From Bacteroidales bacterium Bact_22 (GTDB taxonomy: Bacteria > Bacteroidota > Bacteroidia > Bacteroidales > F082): a stretch of DNA of 35,314 nt. Positions 7,753 through 14,802 of the stretch are shown here, in pieces; position 1 is the stretch's first letter; each line of letters begins with the position of its first letter. The translations under genes and the position numbers were made by a program. The stretch spans positions 1-35,314 of the forward strand of contig LUZN01000036.1 in NCBI GenBank assembly GCA_001603665.1, written 5' to 3'. The notes beneath the pieces were generated by a model. The model had not been told where the DNA came from. It was given only the letters and a program-made list of their open reading frames with translations, and did not search any database.

Positions 7753-8469
7753 ATGAAAAAATCTATATTACTATTTTTTATATTGATAATCAACATTACA
7801 GGTTATTCTCAAAACAAAGATTATCAAACAGAGACCAAGACACACATCTTTTGGCAGCCTGACAGAAAACTGACCACTGCCGACTTTCAACGTGATGTTA
7901 GAGATGTACCTTTATCCTCAATAAAAGAATGTGGTGATTATGGGTATTGTGTTGTTGGTGCTTACGGATTGTTTTATGCTGTAGATGTTACTAAAGGGAA
8001 ATATAAACCAGGTCAATATCACGAAAAACTTTACATAGCACCTGCTTTTGAGAAACCTCAATCTGTAATTATAAAACCCGATTCGTTGGGTTTAGAAATC
8101 CAACAAACGCTATTCGATATTGATGAGCTTTGCGCAAGAACTATTCGTTACAAACTTGACCACTTTTATGAGCGTTTTAATGATAGTACAATAATAGAGA
8201 ACCCAGACAATCCATATACTATGTGGTTTGCCACAATTAAAGATGAGTGTGAACAGTATTATGGAGAGATGAAATGGGCTTATTTGAATGAGGTTGTTAT
8301 TAAAAAAGGAGACTATGAACATTGGAAAAATACAGTTGACACAACACTGGACTATTTAAAAGAATACGCAACAACTCCCGAAGATTGTTACAGATTTGTC
8401 AAAAATAAACCTATTGAAAAAAAGATGGTAAAAGCAAAATATTTGGCACCAAGTTTGTATAAGAAATAA
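7753..8469 (+). CDS. Secreted DUF922-like protein with apparently lost zinc-site residues
   Basis: The ATG at 7753 is chosen because it opens a clear signal peptide (MKKSILLFFILIINITGYSQ) 15 bp after a -7 box; the longer reading frame from 7666 would start inside the TPP riboswitch. The mature protein begins HIFWQPDRKLTTADFQ, the W-x-x-D-R-x-L-x-x-x-D-F signature I associate with DUF922-like secreted proteins of Bacteroidota. Those usually have an HEQGHFDI-type HExxH helix followed by ELxARxLR; here the matching stretch reads IQQTLFDIDELCARTIR, so both His and the Glu appear replaced. The late MKWAYLNEVVIKKGDYEHWK segment fits the same family. Function unknown, probably non-catalytic. GH89 follows after 14 bp. 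Confidence 0.6.
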   Translation: MKKSILLFFILIINITGYSQNKDYQTETKTHIFWQPDRKLTTADFQRDVRDVPLSSIKECGDYGYCVVGAYGLFYAVDVTKGKYKPGQYHEKLYIAPAFEKPQSVIIKPDSLGLEIQQTLFDIDELCARTIRYKLDHFYERFNDSTIIENPDNPYTMWFATIKDECEQYYGEMKWAYLNEVVIKKGDYEHWKNTVDTTLDYLKEYATTPEDCYRFVKNKPIEKKMVKAKYLAPSLYKK

Positions 8470-8483
8470 TAAGACTTAAAATC

Positions 8484-10709
8484 ATGAAAAAACTGTATCT
8501 CATTGCTATTGCAAGCGTTATTTTGTGCTTTTCCTGCGGGAAAAAAGAAACCGATTCGGAATGTGTCGCTATGCGCGGTTTGGTTGAGCGTGTAGTTCCA
8601 GAATATTCGAAACATATTGTGCTTGAACGACTTAACGATACCATTGATTGTTTTGAAATCGAGACAATAGGCAAAAATCTTGTCATTCGTGGTAACGACG
8701 CCAACAGCATGGCGGTGGGATTGAATCATTACCTTAAATATTATTGCAAGGCACAATATTCGTGGTTTGAGACCGAAAAACTCGAGATTCCTACTGAGAT
8801 GCCTCAAGTTCCCGAGAAAGTCCGCTTGAACGCCCGCGTCCCCGACCGTTTCTTCTTGAATTACTGCACCTTCGGTTACACTATGCCGTGGTGGAACTGG
8901 TCGCAATGGGAGCATTTCATCGACTGGATGGCGCTCAACGGCATCAACCTGCCGCTGGCTATCACCGGTCAAGAATCGGTTTGGTATGAAGTGTGGAGCG
9001 ATTTAGGCCTGACGGATGAAGAGATTCGCAGTTATTTCACTGGTCCGGCGCACTTGCCGTGGCATAGAATGCAGAACATCGACCGTTGGGGCGGGCCGCT
9101 GCCTATGGTGTGGCTGGAGAATCAAAAAGCGTTGCAGAAACAGATTGTTGAGCGCGAAAGAGAACTCAATATGAAGCCGGTATTGCCTGGTTTTGCAGGT
9201 CATGTGCCACCATGCATCACAAGAATTTATCCTGATGCGCCGTTGGCATCTCTTGGCGACTGGGCAGGATTTGACAGCACATGCTGGTGTAAATTCCTCG
9301 ACCCGGAATGCGAGCTGTATGCCCAGATTCAGAAGAAATTCATCGACAAAGAGATAGAGTTTTACGGCACCGACCATATCTATGGCATCGACATCTTCAA
9401 TGAGATGATCCCGCCGAGTTGGGAGCCTGAATATCTTGGCCGCGTCAGCCGTCAGGTGTATGAGTCGCTCGAGGCCGCCGACCCCGACGCCACCTGGCTC
9501 GAGATGACATGGCTGTTCTGGAACGAGCGCCAATACTGGGAGATCGACAACCGTATCGAGGCTTACATCACTTCATTCGACAAGGAACGCCGCCTTTTGC
9601 TCGACTATTATTGCGAGCGACAGCCGATCTGGGAGCGCACCAACTCTTATTACGGCGTGCCTTACATCTGGTGTTACCTCGGCAACTTCGGTGGAAACTC
9701 AATGCTGGCAGGCAACCTCGACACCGTCAACGCGCGCATCGAACGTGCCTTCGCAAAAGGCGGCGATAACTTCGTAGGCATCGGCTCGACTCTCGAGGGC
9801 TTCGACTGCAACCCGTTCATGTATGAATATGTGTTTGAAAAGGCGTGGAGCGACCCGCTGACACAGAACGTCGATGCCTGGGTGCAGAGTCTGGCCGACC
9901 AGCGTGCCGGAAAAGTCGATGAGCATTATCGCACGGCTTGGAAACTCTTGGCCGACAGCGTTTATAATAAAGTGTCTTCACCCGGACAGTGCGTGCGCAT
10001 CAACCAGCGACCTACAACTGGAAACATCAAGGAATACAGGCAATATTACATCGCTCCCACGTATAAATACAACAATTTGGTGCTGCTCGAAGTCCTCGAT
10101 AACCTTTTGGCGGCTGATTGCAACACCCGCGCCCGTCATTTCGACATCGTGAACATCACCCGTCAGATGCTAGGCAACTACTTCAGCGACTTGTATATAG
10201 ACTACGTGAAAGCCTATCGCGACAGCGATTTCGAGAAGATGCAGCAGATCGAAAAGACCATGGTCTCGATTCTCGACGACACTGAGCGCATACTTGCCAC
10301 CGAGCCGGCTTTCCTTGTCGGAAAATGGATCAAAGACGCGCGAGCAATAGGAAATACTGACGAAGAGAAGGATTATTTCGAGAGCAATGCACGTAACATC
10401 ATCACCACTTGGGGTGAGGAAGACGCTCTGTTGAACGAATACGCCAGCCGCGCCTGGGCGGGACTCACCGAGACCTACTACGCCTACCGCTGGAAGGAGT
10501 TCTTCAAAGACATGGACGCCGCCCGCGCGGCTGGCGTCGACTTCGATGAGCGTGATTATCACGACCGTATCTGCCGCTACGAAGGCCAATGGTGGCGCGA
10601 ACGCCTAGGAGAGTTCAGCGCCGAACCACAAGGCGACGCTGTTGAAATCGCAAAGGAAATTGCCGATAAATACAGAGAGGATCTTATTTTATATAAAACC
10701 CGACCCTAG
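8484..10709 (+). CDS. Alpha-N-acetylglucosaminidase lipoprotein (GH89)
   Basis: Glycoside hydrolase releasing terminal alpha-linked N-acetylglucosamine, as in heparan sulfate or class III mucin caps. The 741-residue protein has a lipobox (CFSC, Cys18) and should be membrane-anchored. The three-part GH89 layout is present: an N-terminal alpha/beta domain (about 25-100), a catalytic barrel beginning FLNYCTFGYTMPWWNW and continuing ALNGINLPLAITGQE, and a C-terminal helical domain. Glu307 in IDIFNEMIPPSWEP and Glu438 in GSTLEGFDCNPFMYE match the two catalytic glutamates of human NAGLU (316 and 446) in context and spacing. It probably shares a transcript with the secreted protein 14 bp upstream. 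Its last 26 bp overlap the convergent barrel gene. Confidence 0.95.
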   Translation: MKKLYLIAIASVILCFSCGKKETDSECVAMRGLVERVVPEYSKHIVLERLNDTIDCFEIETIGKNLVIRGNDANSMAVGLNHYLKYYCKAQYSWFETEKLEIPTEMPQVPEKVRLNARVPDRFFLNYCTFGYTMPWWNWSQWEHFIDWMALNGINLPLAITGQESVWYEVWSDLGLTDEEIRSYFTGPAHLPWHRMQNIDRWGGPLPMVWLENQKALQKQIVERERELNMKPVLPGFAGHVPPCITRIYPDAPLASLGDWAGFDSTCWCKFLDPECELYAQIQKKFIDKEIEFYGTDHIYGIDIFNEMIPPSWEPEYLGRVSRQVYESLEAADPDATWLEMTWLFWNERQYWEIDNRIEAYITSFDKERRLLLDYYCERQPIWERTNSYYGVPYIWCYLGNFGGNSMLAGNLDTVNARIERAFAKGGDNFVGIGSTLEGFDCNPFMYEYVFEKAWSDPLTQNVDAWVQSLADQRAGKVDEHYRTAWKLLADSVYNKVSSPGQCVRINQRPTTGNIKEYRQYYIAPTYKYNNLVLLEVLDNLLAADCNTRARHFDIVNITRQMLGNYFSDLYIDYVKAYRDSDFEKMQQIEKTMVSILDDTERILATEPAFLVGKWIKDARAIGNTDEEKDYFESNARNIITTWGEEDALLNEYASRAWAGLTETYYAYRWKEFFKDMDAARAAGVDFDERDYHDRICRYEGQWWRERLGEFSAEPQGDAVEIAKEIADKYREDLILYKTRP

Positions 10710-11235
10710 CGCAAACCACATACGCCCATCCATCGACGGGACCATATCCTACTGATGATGGTGAGTTAATCGGACGAGTCTTCGTATATGTTCCCGGGTA
10801 CATAATTACACCGGCCGACAATGTCATTTTATCTTTATAATTGACACCCAACGACGGTTCCAGCAAAACAACATGCCGCATCCTCCAAAAGTCGTATGAC
10901 CATCCACCGTCGAACATAAAAAACGGAGCCTTATCCGGGGTGCCGAGATTAACTTTCAAACGTGCGTGAAGAGGCACCAACAAATATGAAATGCTGTAAT
11001 CGCCACCGTCTCCAACCGACGAGACGTCATTTGAATATCTGCAACCTGCACCAAGACCTAAAGAGAAATAGTTGTTGAGATTGATACCGTAAGTCAGGCT
11101 GATTCCTGCGGTGAAGTTATTGAATGTATTTGCTCCCACTCCGGCAAAAAGATCAACGGATTTATAGTATCTTTGGGCAAAAATGGTGCTATTCAAGCAC
11201 AATAAACAAACAAAAAGTATTAAAGCTTTTTTCAT
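10684..11235 (-). CDS. Small outer-membrane beta-barrel protein
   Basis: A signal peptide (residues 1-20, ending TIFAQ) precedes a 160-residue barrel pattern: DLFAGVGANTFNNFTAGISLTYGI, FSLGLGAGCRY, SYLLVPLHARLKVNLG, LLEPSLGVNY, MTLSAGVIMYPG and the final strand AYVVCARVGFYIK. This resembles porin-like barrels common in Bacteroidota, but no specific family was recognised. It has its own -7 box at 11275-11282. The reading frame ends inside the last codons of the convergent GH89 gene, giving a 26-bp tail-to-tail overlap without a terminator between them. Confidence 0.75.
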   Translation of the reverse strand: MKKALILFVCLLCLNSTIFAQRYYKSVDLFAGVGANTFNNFTAGISLTYGINLNNYFSLGLGAGCRYSNDVSSVGDGGDYSISYLLVPLHARLKVNLGTPDKAPFFMFDGGWSYDFWRMRHVVLLEPSLGVNYKDKMTLSAGVIMYPGTYTKTRPINSPSSVGYGPVDGWAYVVCARVGFYIK

Positions 11236-11274
11236 GGTGATATTTTTTGTTTTAAATAGTGTTTAAATTTTTTG

Positions 11275-11282
11275 CAAAAGTA
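11275..11282 (-). promoter_or_regulatory. -7 box for the small barrel protein
   Basis: The minus strand reads TACTTTTG, matching TAnnTTTG, 39 bp before the start codon. It is divergent from the cobalamin-riboswitch promoter 45 bp away. Confidence 0.5.
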
Positions 11283-11327
11283 AAAATATTTCTTATTAAA
11301 ACTGCATATTCTGCAAAATAATTTTTG

Positions 11328-11335
11328 TAATTTTG
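11328..11335 (+). promoter_or_regulatory. -7 box of the cobalamin-riboswitch unit
   Basis: TAATTTTG matches TAnnTTTG and would start transcription about 5-7 bases before the riboswitch, consistent with a leader made up almost entirely of the aptamer. Confidence 0.6.
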
Positions 11336-11340
11336 CGGTC

Positions 11341-11480
11341 GCTTTGGAAAAGGGAATGCCGTGCAAATCGGCAACAGTACCCGCTGCTGTGAGTCCGCAC
11401 GTAACGGTCTGTCAATCAAGCCACTGTCGCAAGATGGGAAGGCGGCAGACTCGGGCGAGTCAGAAGACCTCCCAATGCAT
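11341..11480 (+). ncRNA. Cobalamin (adenosylcobalamin-type) riboswitch
   Basis: Conserved blocks appear in order: AAAAGGGAAT (11348-11357), GTGCAAATCGGCAACAGT, CCCGCTGCTGTGA, the B12-box core GCCACTG (11420-11426), GGGAAGGC and GAGTCAGAAGACCT (near 11457-11470). It lies 38 bp before a T9SS-sorted protein gene, with a CoA-transferase gene 7 bp further on. Cobalamin should repress the unit. No terminator hairpin is obvious between the aptamer and the start codon, so translational control is the simpler reading. Confidence 0.95.
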
Positions 11481-11517
11481 GGTTTAATAATTAGTTCGGG
11501 AATTAAATTAAGTTATT

Positions 11518-12477
11518 ATGAAAAAATGTATCATTTTAATCGTGTCGCTGTTTGTTGCGACAATCGTAAATGCCCAATTATCAGGCACTTACACCATCAA
11601 CACTAACGCTTCTCAAAATCCAAGCTACACCTCGTTGAGCGCAGCGGCCTCCGCATTGTCGGCTGGCGTTTCGGGTAACGAGGTCGCAGTGACAGTAGGC
11701 ACCGCCACTTTCGAAGATGTCACGCTTGGCGCTAACGGTTACTGGGTCGGCGAAGAAGGCGAAAACGAGATTTACAGCGGCGGCTGGATGTTTACCAACT
11801 ACTATTCGTCGTATTTCTGGGGCGGCTTCACTGCCTCGAATCACACCGATTTGACTCAGACTGGCTTGAATGCTCAGTACACTGCGGTTACCGGTGAAGG
11901 CACAATCACTCCACCTGATTTGCCGCCTTACATCGCACATCCTGTCGGAACCATAGTGATGGATGAATATCCATTGATGACGATACATGAAATCACCAGC
12001 GTCGCAACCGACCCTGACGACCCAGATGAGGATATCGTTTACAGCTTTATTTCAAATTCGAATGAAACAGATTTAAATGCCTATCTTGCCGATCCTAACG
12101 GCAGATTCCTGATTTTACAGCGCCTCACCAATAAAGATGCCACAGCGACATTAGTGTTGCGCGCCTCAAGCGACGGACAATATGTCGATTTTGAGGTTCA
12201 AGTCCAAATGATATATGTATCACCGCAAGGTGTCGATGAAAACGAATATGTTGTTTCGGTTTATCCGAATCCTACTAATGGTTTGTTGAATATCAACGTT
12301 GAAAATTCAAATCATTTTAACTATCAGATTTTCAATATGATAGGACAAAATGTGATGAATGGCGATATTGATGGAAGCGAAGCTAAAGTTGACGTGAGTA
12401 ACCTAGAAAAAGGCGTTTATTTCATCTCAGTTTTCGATGGAAATCAGAAATTTGTTGAAAGAATCGTTGTAAAATGA
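11518..12477 (+). CDS. Cobalamin-regulated T9SS surface protein with DUF4465-like segment
   Basis: Exported protein of 319 residues. A signal peptide covers residues 1-20. A short SGTYTINTN...SYTSLSAAASAL stretch (22-50) resembles the start of Bacteroidota beta-helix proteins. Residues 63-128 (ATFEDVTLGANGYW, YSGGWMFTNYY, FWGGFTASNHTD, NAQYTAVTG) match the beginning of DUF4465, a domain seen in Bacteroidota cobalamin-regulated proteins, but the rest of that domain is missing. Residues 135-232 look cadherin/Ig-like (ATDPDDPDED), and 245-319 (VSVYPNPTNGLLNI to ERIVVK) are a T9SS sorting domain. With the riboswitch directly upstream, a role in capturing corrinoids at the cell surface is plausible but inferred. 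The chimeric make-up could also mean a decayed protein. Confidence 0.75.
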   Translation: MKKCIILIVSLFVATIVNAQLSGTYTINTNASQNPSYTSLSAAASALSAGVSGNEVAVTVGTATFEDVTLGANGYWVGEEGENEIYSGGWMFTNYYSSYFWGGFTASNHTDLTQTGLNAQYTAVTGEGTITPPDLPPYIAHPVGTIVMDEYPLMTIHEITSVATDPDDPDEDIVYSFISNSNETDLNAYLADPNGRFLILQRLTNKDATATLVLRASSDGQYVDFEVQVQMIYVSPQGVDENEYVVSVYPNPTNGLLNINVENSNHFNYQIFNMIGQNVMNGDIDGSEAKVDVSNLEKGVYFISVFDGNQKFVERIVVK

Positions 12478-12484
12478 AGTCGCC

Positions 12485-13798
12485 ATGAAGAAACAGTATC
12501 AAGCAGTTACAGCGGCTGAAGCCGTTAAAGTGATAAAATCGGGCGACCATGTGCACATCAGCTCGGTATCGAGCGTGCCACAATGTCTGGTGAAAGCCCT
12601 TTGCGACCGCGGCAGGGCAGGGGAACTGAAAAACGTTTACATCCACCACCTTCACACCGAAGGGGCAGCACCTTATGTCGACCCTGAGTTTGAAGGCATC
12701 TTCCAGCACAACGCCTTCTTCGTCGGCGCCAACGTCCGCGAGAGCGTGCAGAAGGGTTTGGCCGACTATATCCCAGTGTTTCTTGGTGAAACCTCAAAAT
12801 TATATCGTGAACGATATATTAAATGTAACGTCGCAATGATCCAGGTTTGTCCGCCAGATAAGTTCGGTTACGTGTCGTTAGGCTCATCAGTCGACGCCAC
12901 CTTGGCAGCCATGGAGAGCGCCGAGTTCGTCATCGCAGTGGTCAACAAACACGTGCCTCGTACCTTTGGCGATGCGTTGGTGCACATCAGCAGAATCAAC
13001 GTTTTTGTTGAAGACGACACTCCTTTGCTCACCGTCGAGATGCCCGAACCGAACCAGGTGGAGAAGACCATCGGCCGTTATTGCGCTGAACTCATCGAAG
13101 ACGGTGCCTGCCTGCAGATGGGTATCGGAAGCATCCCGAACGCCATTCTTTCATGTCTCCACAATCATAAAAATATCGGCATCCATACCGAGATGTTCTC
13201 CGACGGCATACTTCCGTTGGTGAAAAAAGGCGTCATCACTGGCGACAACAAAAAGCTCGACAAAGGTAAAATCGTTTCCACCTTCGTGATGGGTTCTAAG
13301 AAGATATATGATTTCATCGACGGCAACCACGAGGTTTTGCTGAAAGATGTGGAGTATACCAACGATCCGTTCATCATCGCGCAGCAGCCCAAGATGACGT
13401 CGATCAACTCGGCAATACAGATTGATTTATCTGGTCAGGTGTGTGCCGACTCGCTTGGCGACAAGATTTATTCGGGCGTGGGCGGTCAGATTGACTATGT
13501 TTACGGCTCATCGCGTGCGCAAGGCGGCAAGGCCATCATCGCCATGCCTTCGACGACACGAAAAGGCATCAACAAGATTGTGCCGGCTCTGGATCTGGGC
13601 TCGGGTGCTGTCACCACGCGTAACCATATCCATTGGTTTATCACGGAATACGGAGCGGTGAACCTCTATGGTCGTTCGCTTCAGGAGCGCGCCAAGCTCA
13701 TCATCTCCGTCGCTCATCCGAAATACCAGGAAGAGCTGGATGAAGCAGCATTCAAACGCTTCGGTCCGCACTATCATTACATCTGCAAAAACATCTAA
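12485..13798 (+). CDS. Acetyl-CoA hydrolase/transferase family CoA-transferase
   Basis: Cytoplasmic family I CoA-transferase of 437 residues, resembling 4-hydroxybutyrate/acetate CoA-transferases (AbfT, Cat-type). Glu236 in GIHTEMFSDG sits at the position of the catalytic glutamate that forms the glutamyl-CoA thioester (Glu238 in the Clostridium aminobutyricum enzyme). Also present are MGIGSIPNA and YSGVGGQIDYVYGSSRAQGG near residues 332-350, the family oxyanion and CoA-binding loops. It starts 7 bp after the T9SS protein and so belongs to the cobalamin-riboswitch unit, an unexpected partner. The acyl substrate (acetate, propionate, succinate, butyrate) cannot be told from the sequence. Confidence 0.88.
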   Translation: MKKQYQAVTAAEAVKVIKSGDHVHISSVSSVPQCLVKALCDRGRAGELKNVYIHHLHTEGAAPYVDPEFEGIFQHNAFFVGANVRESVQKGLADYIPVFLGETSKLYRERYIKCNVAMIQVCPPDKFGYVSLGSSVDATLAAMESAEFVIAVVNKHVPRTFGDALVHISRINVFVEDDTPLLTVEMPEPNQVEKTIGRYCAELIEDGACLQMGIGSIPNAILSCLHNHKNIGIHTEMFSDGILPLVKKGVITGDNKKLDKGKIVSTFVMGSKKIYDFIDGNHEVLLKDVEYTNDPFIIAQQPKMTSINSAIQIDLSGQVCADSLGDKIYSGVGGQIDYVYGSSRAQGGKAIIAMPSTTRKGINKIVPALDLGSGAVTTRNHIHWFITEYGAVNLYGRSLQERAKLIISVAHPKYQEELDEAAFKRFGPHYHYICKNI

Positions 13799-13824
13799 AT
13801 TACCAATATTTAATAACTATTAAT

Positions 13825-13857
13825 AATTTTCAATTTTCAATTTTCAACTGTCAACTA
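13825..13857. repeat. AATTTTC tandem repeat upstream of marC
   Basis: Three perfect copies of AATTTTC are followed by the diverged units AACTGTC and AACT. This 65-bp gap between the CoA-transferase and marC holds nothing else recognisable, and no TAnnTTTG box was found in it. Confidence 0.6.
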
Positions 13858-13863
13858 AATAAA

Positions 13864-14454
13864 ATGTTAGGTCAAATTAATTTTATTGAGATTTTCGGCG
13901 CCTTCTTCGTGATGGCCGCCATCATCGATATTTTCGGGTCGATACCTATTTTTGTAAGCATGAGGGAACAGAACAAGGTCATCAAGGCGGGTCAGGCCTG
14001 CCTTGTGGCTTTGGGCTTGTTTTTGGCATTTTTCTTTGCCGGCGACGGTTTGTTGCGACTCTTCGGCATCGACTCGGCCTCGTTTGCGGTGGCTGGCTCT
14101 TTCGTGTTGTTTGTGCTTGCTGTCGAGATGATTTTGGGTCGCGAAATCATCAAAAATGAAAACAACAGCGGCGGAGCGAGCATTGTGCCGGTGGCATTCC
14201 CGCTGATAGCCGGTCCGGGTGCCCTGACGGGCTTGCTTTCGTTGCGTGCCGACTACGGAATCATAAACATTCTGATAGGTTTGCTGTTGAATATCGCCCT
14301 CGATTATGTGGTGATTCGTCATCTCGACAAGATTCAGAAATTGCTGGGTCAGAATCTCATTTTCATCTTAAGAAAATTCTTCGGAGTGATATTGTTGGCG
14401 ATAGCAGTGAATATGTTTGTCAACAACATTATGGTCATCATCGCGAAGGTTTAG
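13864..14454 (+). CDS. MarC-family inner-membrane protein
   Basis: Polytopic membrane protein of 196 residues with about six hydrophobic segments. The MarC/UPF0056 signatures are present: an N-terminal IDIFGSIPIFVSM (the DPxGxxPIF-like motif, about residues 21-33) and VPVAFPLIAGPGALTGLL in the second half (about 101-118), which repeats the motif in the family's internal duplication. The biochemical role of MarC proteins is not established; the old link to antibiotic resistance was withdrawn. It stands between the CoA-transferase and the lipoprotein/radical SAM pair with no clear functional link to either. Confidence 0.9.
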   Translation: MLGQINFIEIFGAFFVMAAIIDIFGSIPIFVSMREQNKVIKAGQACLVALGLFLAFFFAGDGLLRLFGIDSASFAVAGSFVLFVLAVEMILGREIIKNENNSGGASIVPVAFPLIAGPGALTGLLSLRADYGIINILIGLLLNIALDYVVIRHLDKIQKLLGQNLIFILRKFFGVILLAIAVNMFVNNIMVIIAKV

Positions 14455-14498
14455 CGAAAAAAATTGCGTCGAAATAGCTGTTTTTCGAAAAATAATTG

Positions 14499-14506
14499 TA
14501 TTTTTG
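14499..14506 (+). promoter_or_regulatory. -7 box for the lipoprotein/radical SAM pair
   Basis: TATTTTTG matches TAnnTTTG and lies 20 bp before the lipoprotein start codon, in the 72-bp gap after marC. Confidence 0.6.
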
Positions 14507-14526
14507 CAGTGTTATAACATAAAAAA

Positions 14527-14802
14527 ATGAAAAAGTTCACTCGCACAATTTGGGTCGGAATCCTTTCAGCACTGGCATTTCTGGGTGCTTGCAACTCGCA
14601 TAAAGGCTTGACAAAGGCCGAGAGAGCCCAGCTGGTCAGAGAGCGCGATTCCATTCAGGAAATCATAACACAGCGTGAAAATTCATGCGTTTACGGCTCA
14701 CCTGAGATCATTCAGCAGTATGGTCAGGAAACGCAGCGTCTGCGCACTCAGCTCAACGAAATAAAGACTCGTTTGGAAGAGGATGACGCAAAGAAGAAAT
14801 GA
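14527..14802 (+). CDS. Small lipoprotein paired with a radical SAM enzyme
   Basis: A 91-residue protein with a type II signal peptide (lipobox FLGAC, Cys22). After cleavage it consists of a charged helix (KAERAQLVRERDSIQEIITQ), a central SCVYGSPE motif (residues 53-60) and a second helical, coiled-coil-like stretch rich in Gln, Arg and Glu. The radical SAM gene begins inside its last codons (20-bp overlap, different frame), indicating tight coupling. I recall a family pair described as an rSAM/lipoprotein system in Bacteroidota; this gene fits the small lipoprotein partner, and the central Cys-Val-Tyr-Gly-Ser-Pro is the obvious candidate for modification. That assignment is from memory plus context, and no modification is shown by the sequence. 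Confidence 0.75.
   Translation: MKKFTRTIWVGILSALAFLGACNSHKGLTKAERAQLVRERDSIQEIITQRENSCVYGSPEIIQQYGQETQRLRTQLNEIKTRLEEDDAKKK

Noticed and set aside
11361..11606. Plus-strand frame across the cobalamin riboswitch
   Set aside because: The sequence is explained by conserved riboswitch blocks and overlaps the signal peptide of the real gene in another frame.
13825..13857. Possible CRISPR or regulatory array in the AATTTTC repeat
   Set aside because: Units are 7 bp and contiguous without spacers; a simple tandem repeat explains it.
14455..14526. Terminator after marC
   Set aside because: No stable inverted repeat with a T-run was seen; the gap is explained by the promoter of the next gene.
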